Assembly (NCBI RefSeq): GCF_002904335.1
Contig: NZ_PPHF01000087.1
Coordinates: 44,774-108,773, forward strand
Source: Amycolatopsis sp. CA-126428
Lineage (GTDB): Bacteria; Actinomycetota; Actinomycetes; Mycobacteriales; Pseudonocardiaceae
Length of the DNA stretch: 64,000 bases
Direction: 5' to 3'
Every line of letters starts with the position of its first letter. Position 1 is the stretch's first letter. The position numbers were made by a program, and so were the translations under genes. This document shows positions 16,766 through 25,300 of the stretch, one piece after another. Under the pieces are notes generated by a model. It was not told where the DNA came from. It saw nothing but the letters and a program-made list of their open reading frames with translations, and searched no databases.

Positions 16766-16779
16766 TGGGAGCGCTCCCA
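16766..16779. promoter_or_regulatory. Perfect CebR-type operator upstream of the xylanase gene
   Basis: TGGGAGCGCTCCCA lies 33 bp upstream of the xylanase start. This perfect 14-bp palindrome is the known binding sequence of the LacI-family cellobiose/cello-oligosaccharide repressor CebR in Streptomyces. No cebR gene lies in the window. Confidence 0.82.
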
Positions 16780-16823
16780 AAACAGTCTTAACAGTGGCCG
16801 TGCGGCACCGTCAATGAAACGTT

Positions 16824-16842
16824 CAGTCGAAAACATCGACTG
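16824..16842 (-). terminator. Hairpin just after eccD
   Basis: CAGTCGA and TCGACTG pair around a five-base loop a few bases beyond the eccD stop. It is a short, fairly weak candidate terminator for the six-gene operon. Confidence 0.4.
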
Positions 16843-16854
16843 CCGGAAGACCCC

Positions 16855-18225
16855 TCAGCCGCGGACGGCTTCGTACACCCCCGCGATCATCGCCACCATC
16901 GGCACCAGCGATAGCAGCACCACGAACTCCGTCACGTCCAACAGCCGGGACCAGTACGGCGAACGCAGCCCGCGCGCCACCCGCGTCGCGTACACCAGGC
17001 AGACCACCGCCGCCAGCACCACCGCGCACCCGGCCGCGAACACCGCCGTGCGGTGGCCCGAAGCCACCAGCCACACCCCCGCGGACACCAGCGTCGGAAC
17101 GCCGAACCCGATCAGCACCAGCCGCTGCGCGCGCCCGGCGTACGACCGCGACCGCAGGATCCAGGCCAGGCCCAGCAAACCGGCCAGCCCCGCTTCCCAC
17201 GGCCCACCCGACGCAAGCACCACCGAACCGGCCAGCACCACCAGCCCGAGCGCCACCAGCAGGCCCGTCAGCACCGCCTGCGCGTGGGACGTCCGGCCGA
17301 TCATCTCGGTGCCCAGCGACGGCTGCTCGTCCGCGCGGAACGCCGCCATGTCGTCCGGCACGCGCGGCAGCGGCAGCCGGGCCAGGCGCAACGCCGGCAT
17401 CGGCGCCACCGCCGCCAGGGCGGTGCCCAGCACCGCGGCCACCGCCGCCGCCGACAGCGGGGAAACCCCGGCCAGGAGCACGACCCCGGAAGTGATCGCG
17501 CCGAAGCCCGCCGCGCCGGTGATCGCCACGAACCACGGCAGGCGGTCGGCCACCGAGACCGCCGCCAGCACGCCGTACACCGTCACCGCCGCGAAACCCG
17601 CGGCGAGCGGGCCTGCCGACAGCGAGAACAGCGGATGCGGTGGCAGCACGGACATCCCCGCGAGCAGCGCCACGCCGACGCCGGCCAGCGACCCGGCCGC
17701 GCCCGCCTCGGCGTCGCCGTAGGCACGGCTCAGCGCGCCACCGCCGAGCAGCAGCACCAACGCCAGCAACCCCGTCCCGATCGGCGCCAGGACGCTGCCG
17801 GACGCCGCCGCCTGCACCAGCAGGCCGCCCGCCAGCAGCAGGACCACCGCGGCCACCAGGCCGGACCGCCGAGCCACCGACGGGCCCCAGCCGCCGTCGG
17901 CGTCGGCGACGCTGGCGATCGAGTCGACGACGTCGTCGAACAGCAGCGGACCCCGCGGGCGCTCCCGCGGGGTCAGGTGCAGCACTTCGCCGTCCCGGAT
18001 CTGCGCGGCGGCGACGCTCAGGCCCAAGGCCAAGGGTGCGCCGCCGAGGCGGGAGAGCACCCAGCCCGGGTGCTCGGCCGACGCCTGCCCGGACGCCCCG
18101 GCCAGCCGGACCAGCTGCGGGACCAGTTCGGCGAACGTCGATTGCTGCGGCAGCGCGACATCGACACGGGCCCGCGGTGTGACCACGGTGACCCTCCGAG
18201 TCGTGCCGGTGAGAGATGCCGTCAT
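16855..18225 (-). CDS. eccD: Type VII secretion integral membrane protein EccD
   Basis: The 456-residue protein starts with a ubiquitin-like YukD domain (about residues 10-90: RRVTVVTPRARVDVALPQQSTFAELVPQL) and continues with about eleven hydrophobic helices from residue 125 to the end (for example GLVAAVVLLLAGGLLVQAAA and FVVLLSLVPMVAMIAGVY). EccD is thought to form the central membrane part of the ESX complex. The start chosen is the ATG at 18225. A GTG one codon earlier is also possible. The stop codon of the YbaB-like gene overlaps it (TGATG). It is the last gene of a six-gene operon that starts at 22231. Confidence 0.93.
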   Translation of the reverse strand: MTASLTGTTRRVTVVTPRARVDVALPQQSTFAELVPQLVRLAGASGQASAEHPGWVLSRLGGAPLALGLSVAAAQIRDGEVLHLTPRERPRGPLLFDDVVDSIASVADADGGWGPSVARRSGLVAAVVLLLAGGLLVQAAASGSVLAPIGTGLLALVLLLGGGALSRAYGDAEAGAAGSLAGVGVALLAGMSVLPPHPLFSLSAGPLAAGFAAVTVYGVLAAVSVADRLPWFVAITGAAGFGAITSGVVLLAGVSPLSAAAVAAVLGTALAAVAPMPALRLARLPLPRVPDDMAAFRADEQPSLGTEMIGRTSHAQAVLTGLLVALGLVVLAGSVVLASGGPWEAGLAGLLGLAWILRSRSYAGRAQRLVLIGFGVPTLVSAGVWLVASGHRTAVFAAGCAVVLAAVVCLVYATRVARGLRSPYWSRLLDVTEFVVLLSLVPMVAMIAGVYEAVRG

Positions 18226-18545
18226 CACACGTCTTTCGCGGCCGCGATCACCGGGGCGAACTTCGCGGAACTGGCTTCGGCGAGCTTCTGCAGCCCGGCG
18301 TTCACCGCCTCCAGGACGATCTCCGAGAGGTTGCGGGCGTCGTACTCGCGGATCGCGCGGGGGTCGATGTCGATCGAGGTGAAGCGGCCGTCGCCGCGGA
18401 GGGTGACGGTGACCTCGTTCTGCCGCGAGTGCGCCTTGATCTCCATCGCCTCGACCGTGCGCTGGATCCGCTGGACCTCTTCGGTCTGCTTGCGCACCTG
18501 CGCCAGCAGCTCGTCCATGTCCGGCACCGCGTACGGATCGGTCAC
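18225..18545 (-). CDS. YbaB/EbfC-family protein (EspL-like) of the ESX operon
   Basis: The 106-residue protein has the YbaB/EbfC pattern: an N-terminal amphipathic helix (MDELLAQVRKQTEEVQRIQRTVEAMEI), a central strand pair with V..VTLRGDGRFTSIDIDPRAI, and a C-terminal helix (LSEIVLEAVNAGLQKL). General YbaB proteins bind DNA as dimers. In mycobacterial ESX-1 a member of this fold, EspL, works as an accessory protein that stabilises secreted Esp proteins. Being wedged by start/stop overlaps between a putative partner gene and eccD, an EspL-like role is more likely than a nucleoid role, though this is inference. Confidence 0.8.
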   Translation of the reverse strand: MTDPYAVPDMDELLAQVRKQTEEVQRIQRTVEAMEIKAHSRQNEVTVTLRGDGRFTSIDIDPRAIREYDARNLSEIVLEAVNAGLQKLAEASSAKFAPVIAAAKDV

Positions 18546-19012
18546 TGTTGCTTCCCTTCGTGCTGGCGGACGTGGACGCTGGCCACGAACCGCTGGAAAC
18601 CGGGTGAGAGCGCCCGGGCGGTCGCGGGCGCGGCCGTGCAGGCGAGCTCGAGCACCACGCGGTCTTCCGGGGTGGCCCCGGGGACCGTCAGGTGCACCTG
18701 GGTCTGGATCAGCTCGGTGCCTTCGCCGGTGCGCAGGCGCAGCAGCTGCATGACGGCGGGCGCGGCCGGGTCGCCGACGTCACGGCGGCTCAGCACCTCG
18801 AGCCCGGCCAGCGTGCGCGAAAGCCGTTCGACGGCCTCGGCGGCGATGGCGTCGATCGACGCCTCGTCCGGCCGCTGCTGCACGCTCACCGTGATGTTCG
18901 GCGTGAACTCCTCGCCCGGCACCGGGTGCACGGCGACGAACACCGCGCCGGAGTCGCCGGGGTCGACGGCGGTCCAGCCGTCCGGGATGACGAAGTCGAG
19001 GGGAAGGGTCAT
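18542..19012 (-). CDS. ESX-associated hypothetical protein, candidate partner of the upstream WXG protein
   Basis: The 156-residue soluble protein (MTLPLDFVIPDGWTAVDPGDSGAVFVAVHPVPGEEFTPNI...) has no signal peptide or membrane helix. The pattern of a 'P.GW' opening, an alternating strand-rich middle and a C-terminal 'A.SP.F..F..SVHV' resembles the PsbP/DUF1795-like fold, but I cannot name the family with certainty. Its ATG overlaps the stop of the 453-residue WXG protein gene (TGATG) and its stop overlaps the YbaB-like gene. That strict coupling suggests a chaperone or immunity partner for the WXG protein. Confidence 0.65.
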   Translation of the reverse strand: MTLPLDFVIPDGWTAVDPGDSGAVFVAVHPVPGEEFTPNITVSVQQRPDEASIDAIAAEAVERLSRTLAGLEVLSRRDVGDPAAPAVMQLLRLRTGEGTELIQTQVHLTVPGATPEDRVVLELACTAAPATARALSPGFQRFVASVHVRQHEGKQQ

Positions 19013-20373
19013 CAGAGCCCCACGGACGAAACGGCGTCGTCCCAAGCGGAGCCCACGGCGTCGGCGGCGTCGGTGGCCGCGTGGCTGACGGCGTCGACCG
19101 CCGCACCGCCGTACTCGCCGATCGTGTGGCCGAGCTTCGGCAGATCGATGTCGATCTTCGCGCCGACGCCCAGGCCGAGGCCCAGCGCCGCACCCGCCTT
19201 GAAGTTGACCTTGAGGTGCCCCGCGTCGTAGACGGCCTGGGCGTCCAGCTGCGCGCCGAGGCCGTACTGCAGCGTGCCGTTCGCGCCGACGCCGACGCCC
19301 GCGACGTCCGCGGCCAGCTCGCCCTCGACCTTGCCGCCGACGAAAGCGTTGGCGTGCGCGCCGACGCCGTGCGCGCCGATCGTGCCGGACGCGCTCACCT
19401 CGCCGCCGGCGAACACCGTGCCCTTGGCGTGGGCTTCGGCGACGCCCCACGCCTTCCTGGCTTCGGCTTCGCCGTGCAGCGCCGCGAGTTCCGCGTGCCC
19501 GGACGCGCCCGCGTCCCAGCCCTTCGACGTGATCTTCCCGTCGTACTCCGGGGAAAAGCCGTCCTGTTCGTGCTGGAACTTGTAGTAGGTGATCTCGGTG
19601 TTGCGGCCGATCTTGTTCTTCAGCCCCTCGGCTTCGGGCTGCCCGAACGGCGTGTCCGCCTTCTTCGGGGCCCGGGTGCCTTCGAGGCCGTCCCAGGTGA
19701 GTTTCTTCCAGCCGGAGTTGCCGAACCACGACGGCACGGTCCGCGGCCGCTTCCGGCCGTCGAGGGGCTCGCCGTTGAGCCAGTGCAGCGGGCCGCGGGC
19801 CCACTTGCCGAGCTCGTGCTCGAGCCGTCCGACGCCTTCGGGCGGGAACAGCTCGGCGAGCGCGTCGGAGAACTCGTCGACGACCTGGCGGGCCGCGGCG
19901 ACGCTCTGTTCCCCGAGCTGCCGGGCGGCCTGGATGAACGCGCCGACCGAAGCGGAGTTCACCGCGCGGGCCTGGGCGGTCAGCTGGGCCGCGTACTGGT
20001 CGAACTGCGCGAGCACCGAGTCGACGGCGGCTTCCGCGGACTGCACGAGCCGGGCCGCGGTGCCGAGCCGCTTCGCCTGGTCGCCGAGCTTCGTGGCCGC
20101 CTCGGTGAGCTCTTCGCCGAGTTTCCCCGCGGCCGTCGCGAACGCCGTGTAGGCGTCACCGTCCCAGTCCGCGTGCAGCGTCTTGGCGGACTCGTCGATC
20201 TCCCGCGCCTGGCCCGAAACCGCCGAAGCCCGGGCCGCGACCCGCTGCGAAGCGGCGCTCAGCGCACCGGGATCCCCGGTGACGCGCCGGCGGCACTCGA
20301 CGAGCACGCGCCGGTACCCCGACAGCACCGAGCTGACCACCCCGGACGCATCGACCACCCCCGAGCCCGGCAC
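19012..20373 (-). CDS. WXG-domain protein with a glycine-rich C-terminal region, putative ESX effector
   Basis: This is a 453-residue protein. Residues 1-135 are helical with a WXG turn (LHADWDGDAYTAFATAAGKL), as in ESX-targeted proteins. Residues 135-280 form a linker with charged and aromatic segments. Residues 290-420 form an alternating Gly/Ala-rich region (for example GTIGAHGVGAHANAFVGG and GAALGLGLGVGAKIDIDLPKL) that resembles the repeat regions of polymorphic toxins. There is no signal peptide. GTG is the start, three bases after the previous stop. The coupled downstream gene may be its partner. Secretion by this ESX system is likely. Toxic activity is only a possibility, since no known catalytic motif is visible. 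Confidence 0.7.
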   Translation of the reverse strand: MPGSGVVDASGVVSSVLSGYRRVLVECRRRVTGDPGALSAASQRVAARASAVSGQAREIDESAKTLHADWDGDAYTAFATAAGKLGEELTEAATKLGDQAKRLGTAARLVQSAEAAVDSVLAQFDQYAAQLTAQARAVNSASVGAFIQAARQLGEQSVAAARQVVDEFSDALAELFPPEGVGRLEHELGKWARGPLHWLNGEPLDGRKRPRTVPSWFGNSGWKKLTWDGLEGTRAPKKADTPFGQPEAEGLKNKIGRNTEITYYKFQHEQDGFSPEYDGKITSKGWDAGASGHAELAALHGEAEARKAWGVAEAHAKGTVFAGGEVSASGTIGAHGVGAHANAFVGGKVEGELAADVAGVGVGANGTLQYGLGAQLDAQAVYDAGHLKVNFKAGAALGLGLGVGAKIDIDLPKLGHTIGEYGGAAVDAVSHAATDAADAVGSAWDDAVSSVGL

Positions 20374-20376
20374 CGG

Positions 20377-21435
20377 TCAGTTCCCGGCCGCGTCGTAGCC
20401 GACGTGCTGGCTGAAGTGCTTGCCGTTGTAGTCCAGCGCGATGTCGAGGTCGAAGTCCTGCCCACCCGGAGCCTCCACAGTGGACTCACCGGTGCTGAGG
20501 TTGGTGTGGATGACGACCTCGTCGGCGTGCCCGGCCGCCGGGGCGGGCACTACCGGCGCGGGGGCCGGCTGGGTGACCGGCGCCGGCTGGGCCGGCACGG
20601 TGGCGCCGTGCTGCGCCGGGTCGACGGCGATCCAGCTGTTGGCCGGGTTCAGCGGGGTGCCGTTGCCGGTCACCGCCTGGCCGCTGGAACCGCCGCCGGT
20701 GGCGAGCGCGGGCGGGGTGTAGTCGGTGAACGAAGGCTGCTGCGGGATCCCCCCGCCGCTCCCGCCCGCCACCTCCTGCTGCCCCGACGGGCTCGCCACC
20801 GGCGGCGGGGTCTGCGGCGCGGTGACCGGGGTGTTCCCGATCGACGGCGTCGTAGCGCCCGAGCTGCCGGAACCGTGGTGGAAGAGCTTCTCGATCTCGC
20901 CGATGACCTGCGCGAGCGTGGTGACCTGCTGGGCGAGGTCCACCGCGCCGAGCGCCTTGAGCAGCGCGCCGATCGCGGTGATGAACGCCCGCAGCGACGC
21001 GCTCGTCGCGGTCGACAAAGCGACCGCGGCACCGTAGGTCCACCAGTTCGACATCAGCGCGGCGACCGTGGGGTTCACCGCGGCCACCACCGCGCGGTAG
21101 GCCTCCTGCGCGGTCTTGATCAGCGTGCCGGAGACCCCGAGGAGCTCGGCGCCCTTCTGCACGACGTCGATGATCTTCGTCAGCTGGCCGAGGGAGTCGT
21201 TGATCTTCTTCAGCGCCGACTCGCTCGCCGCGCCCGACCAGATCTTGCCCAGCTGGTCGGCGGCCTTCGTCAGCTCGTTGTACATGCTCAGGAACTGCTC
21301 GGCCTTGCGGACCAGGTCCACCACGTGCTTGGCGATCTGCTCCGGCTGGCCGGTGACGATCTGCGGCAGGATCGTGATCGGGCCGCCCGAAGACGCGGTC
21401 GCGTCCATCGCGCTGGAGTTCGGGAAAGTCAGCAT
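20377..21435 (-). CDS. WXG-domain protein with Pro/Gly-rich tail, putative ESX substrate
   Basis: The 352-residue protein has an N-terminal helical domain with a WXG turn (AADQLGKIWSGAASESALKKI, about residue 67), two hydrophobic helices (VAAVNPTVAALMSNWWTYGAAVALS and FITAIGALLKALGAV), a Pro/Gly/Ser-rich linker (about residues 190-300), and a small strand-rich end (DEVVIHTNLSTGESTVEAPGGQDFDLDIALDYNG). It does not match a family I can name. Its place in the eccD operon and its WXG fold suggest a secreted or surface-exposed component. It follows the preceding gene after 25 bp. Confidence 0.65.
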   Translation of the reverse strand: MLTFPNSSAMDATASSGGPITILPQIVTGQPEQIAKHVVDLVRKAEQFLSMYNELTKAADQLGKIWSGAASESALKKINDSLGQLTKIIDVVQKGAELLGVSGTLIKTAQEAYRAVVAAVNPTVAALMSNWWTYGAAVALSTATSASLRAFITAIGALLKALGAVDLAQQVTTLAQVIGEIEKLFHHGSGSSGATTPSIGNTPVTAPQTPPPVASPSGQQEVAGGSGGGIPQQPSFTDYTPPALATGGGSSGQAVTGNGTPLNPANSWIAVDPAQHGATVPAQPAPVTQPAPAPVVPAPAAGHADEVVIHTNLSTGESTVEAPGGQDFDLDIALDYNGKHFSQHVGYDAAGN

Positions 21436-21460
21436 CGGTCCTCACAAAGGTTCAAGGAGT

Positions 21461-22231
21461 TCAGACGACGGAGGCGGGCCGGTAGACGCTGACCCTCGCC
21501 AGCCCACCGGTGCGGGCGTCGAGCAGCCCGTGGTTGTAGAGGCGGCCGCCGTCGCCGGCGACGCCGATGACCGGCCGGCGGTCGGAGAACAGCAGTGGCT
21601 CCACGACCACGACGTCGCCGCTGTGCACGCCGCCGGGCACGTCGGAGAACGTGCGCGCGGTGCCCGCGTAGACCTCGATCAGCCCGACCCGCGCCTGGTT
21701 GTCGGCGTCGCCGGCGAGCCAGTCGTTGAAGTCGGCGACGCCGTGGAAGCGCGTGTCGGTGATCGGGTGGTCGCCGAGCCGGCCCAGCCGCGCGTCCCCC
21801 AGGTAGCGCAGCACGTTCCCGACCGACGACGGCTCGCCGTGGGCGCCCGCGCTGTCGTTGATGGCCAGGGTGGCGAGCTCGGAAGCGTGCGAGCTGCCCC
21901 AGATCGACGACGCGGTGCTCGTGGGAGCGTGCCCGCCGCCGTAGCCGGAGGCGACGTCCCGGTCGGCCGCCTGGTAGGCGTCGGCGCTGGCCTTGACGAG
22001 CCCGTTGACCTGCTGCAGCAGCTGCAGGAGCGTGCGGACGGCGGTGATCTGGCCGGAGTGCAGGGCCGCGTTCGCGGCGGCGACCGCGCTGCCGAACGTC
22101 GCGAACGACATCGGCTGCACGACGAGCCGTTCGAGGTCGGCCACGGCGTTGATGCCGTGGGCGATGATGCCCCCGACGTTGCCCACGGCGGAGCGCATCG
22201 CCTCGGGCTCAGCCCGGTACTCGCCGGCCAT
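21461..22231 (-). CDS. ESX-associated protein with an EspC/WXG-like N-terminus
   Basis: The 256-residue protein starts at MAGEYRAEPEAMRSAVGNVGGI, after an AGGAGA ribosome site. A longer reading frame upstream has no such site. Residues 1-110 are a helical hairpin like those of EspC/WXG-type proteins. Residues 140-256 are strand-rich (RVGLIEVYAGTARTF, SGDVVVVEPLLFSDRRPVIGVAGDGG), loosely like the shape of an NlpC-type domain but without a catalytic Cys. It is the first gene of the six-gene operon and divergent from eccC. Its function is unknown, and it may be an ESX substrate or adaptor. Confidence 0.65.
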   Translation of the reverse strand: MAGEYRAEPEAMRSAVGNVGGIIAHGINAVADLERLVVQPMSFATFGSAVAAANAALHSGQITAVRTLLQLLQQVNGLVKASADAYQAADRDVASGYGGGHAPTSTASSIWGSSHASELATLAINDSAGAHGEPSSVGNVLRYLGDARLGRLGDHPITDTRFHGVADFNDWLAGDADNQARVGLIEVYAGTARTFSDVPGGVHSGDVVVVEPLLFSDRRPVIGVAGDGGRLYNHGLLDARTGGLARVSVYRPASVV

Positions 22232-22373
22232 GGGTCTCCTTCCGGGGGGTCTGCTCGGCTGAGCGTAGGTTCGGCCCCGGAAGCGGGCGGACGGCAAAAG
22301 TACCCACCGCGGCGGGGCGGCGAGTGGCCAAAATACCGGTCAGACCGCCCCCGAACTGGAGCAGCCTGTCCTG

Positions 22374-25300
22374 ATGAGCCTGCCGTCCGACCGACCGAGC
22401 GAAATCGTGCTGCAGTCCCCGCCGATGCTCCCGAAGAGCTCTTCGGGCGGGATGGTGCAGCTGATGATGTTCCTGCCGATGATGCTCGGCATGGGCGCGA
22501 TGTCGTTCGTCTACATCGGACGCGACGGCGGCGTGATGACCTACGTCTTCGGTGCGCTGTTCCTCTGCGCCATGGGCGGCATGGTGGTGATGTCGCTGGG
22601 CCGCGGCGGGATGGCGAAGAAGGCGCAGATCAACGACGAACGCCGGGACTACCAGCGCTATCTGTCCGGGCTGCGGGCCCAGGTCCGCGACATCGCCGAC
22701 GGCCAGCGCGCGGCCATGATCGCCGTCCAGCCCGACCCGGCCGACCTGTGGGCCTACGTCGAAACCGGGAAGCTGTGGGACCGCCGGCGCACCGAGCCGC
22801 AGTTCGCGCAGGTGCGCGCGGGCACCGGGCCGCAGCGGCTCGCGACGCCGTTGAAGGCGCCGCAGACCGTGCCGCTGGAGGACCTCGACCCGGTGTCCTC
22901 GACCAGCCTCAAGCACTTCATCCGCACCTACTCGACGGTGGACGGCCTGCCGGTCGCGCTCTCGCTGCGGTCGTTCGCCGCGGTCACCGTGGCCGGGCGG
23001 CGCCCCGCCGTGCTCGGCCTGGTGCGGGCGCTGCTGTGCCAGCTCGTCACCTTCCACTCCCCCGCCGACCTGCGGGTCGCGCTCTGCGTGGCCCCGGACC
23101 GCCAGCACGACTGGGAATGGGCGAAGTGGCTGCCGCACGCCGCCGCGGCCGGCTCGGCCGACGCCGTCGGCTCGCGGCGGCTGGCCGCCGGCACCGCGGC
23201 CGGGCTGGCCGAGCTGCTGGGCGCCGACCTGGGGGAACGTCCGGTGTTCAGCCGGCGCGCGGCGGCCGAGCTCGACCTGCCCCACCTCGTGGTCGTCGTC
23301 GACGGCGGCACGGCCCACGGCGAACCCCGGCTGATCGGCGAGGACGGCCGGCTCGGCGTCACGGTGATCGAGGTCGGGCCGGAGCAGCCGCGGGCGTCGT
23401 CGACCGAGCGGCTGCTGAGCCTGCACACCGCACCGGAGTCCCTCGGCATGGTCGTCGGCGAAGGCGGCGAGCAGCGGCTGGGCTTCCTCGGCCGCCCGGA
23501 CGTCCTCGACCGCGGCGCCGCGGAAGCCCTCGCCCGGATGCTGACGCCGTTGCACACCCCCGCCGCGGTCGTCGGCGACAAACCGATGTCGGCGACGTTC
23601 GGGCTGGCCGGGCTGCTCGGCATCGGCGACCCGCGCGACACCGACACCGCCGTCACCTGGGCGCCGCGCGCGGCCCGCGACCGGCTGCGGATCCCGCTGG
23701 GCGTCAACCCGGAGGGCCGTCCGGTCGAGCTGGACCTCAAGGAGTCGGCCGAAGGCGGGATGGGGCCGCACGGCCTGGTCATCGGCGCGACCGGGTCCGG
23801 CAAGAGCGAGCTGCTGCGGACGCTGGTGACGGCGCTGGCCGTGATGCACTCGTCGGAGACGCTCAACCTGGCGCTCATCGACTTCAAGGGCGGCGCGACC
23901 TTCGCCGGGATGACCGGGCTGCCGCACACGTGCGCCGTCATCACCAACCTCTCCGACGACCTCGCGCTGGTCGACCGCATGGCCGACGCGCTCAACGGCG
24001 AGCTGCTGCGGCGGCAGGAACTGCTGCACGCGGCCGGGAACTACGCGTCGGTGCGCGACTACGAGAAGGCCCGCGCGGACGGCGCGCCGCTGGACCCGCT
24101 GCCGTCGCTGCTGGTGATCATCGACGAGTTCAGCGAACTGCTGTCCTCGCGCCCGGAGTTCATCGACCTGTTCGTCGCGATCGGCCGGCTCGGACGCTCG
24201 CTCGGGATTCACCTGCTGCTGGCCTCGCAGCGGCTCGAAGAGGGCCGGCTGCGCGGGCTGGACTCCCACCTGTCGTACCGGATCGGGCTGCGGACGTTCT
24301 CCGCCGCGGAAAGCCGGGCCGTGCTGGGCGTCGCGGACGCCTACCACCTGCCGCCGGTGCCGGGTTCGGCGTACCTGAAGTCCGACACCGAAACGCTGTT
24401 CCGGCTCAAGGCGGCCTACGTCTCCGGCGAGCTGCCGCCGCGGAGCACGGTCGTGCGCGAGGACGGCCAAGAGCTCGGCGTGCTGCCGTTTTCCCTGGCC
24501 CCGGTGGAGATCCCGGTGACGGTCGAGCTGTCGGAGGTCGTTCCGGCGCCTTCGGAGGAGGGCGGTACCGGCGAAACGATCATCGGCGCGATGCTGTCCC
24601 GGCTGGAGGGCCGCGGCCCGGCGGCGCACCAGATCTGGCTGCCGCCGCTGGCCGAACCGCCGACGCTGGACCAGCTGCTGCCGCCGCTGGGCGAGGACGC
24701 CGCGCGCGGCCTGTGCCCGCTCGGCTGGGGCGGCAACGGGAAGCTGACGATCCCGGTGGCGCTGGTGGACAAGCCGTTCGAGCAGCGCCGGGACATGCTG
24801 TGGGCGGACTTCTCCGGCGCGGCCGGGCACGCGCTGATCGTCGGCGCGCCGCAGAGCGGCAAGTCGACGCTGATGAAGGACATCGCGGGCATGCTGGCGC
24901 TGACGCACACGCCGGCCGAAGTCCAGCTGTTCGTGCTGGACATGGGCGGTGGCGCGCTGGCGCCGATCGCCGGGCTGCCGCACGTGTCCGGGTACGCGAC
25001 CCGCCGTGACGCGCAACGCTGCCGCCGGGTCGTCGCCGAGCTGACGACGTTGCTGGAGCAGCGCGAGGAGTTCTTCGCCGCGCAGGGGATCGAGTCGATG
25101 GCGGCGTTCCGCGCCCGGCGTGCGGAGTTCACCGAGAGCACCGACGAGCGCGAGTTCGGCGACGTGTTCCTGTTCGTGGACAACTGGACCACGATCCGCC
25201 AGGAGTACGAGCAGCTGGAGGAGCAGATCACCGGGCTGGCCGCCCGCGGGCTCGGCTTCGGCATCCACGTGATCGTCTCGCTCAACCAGTGGATCGGCGT

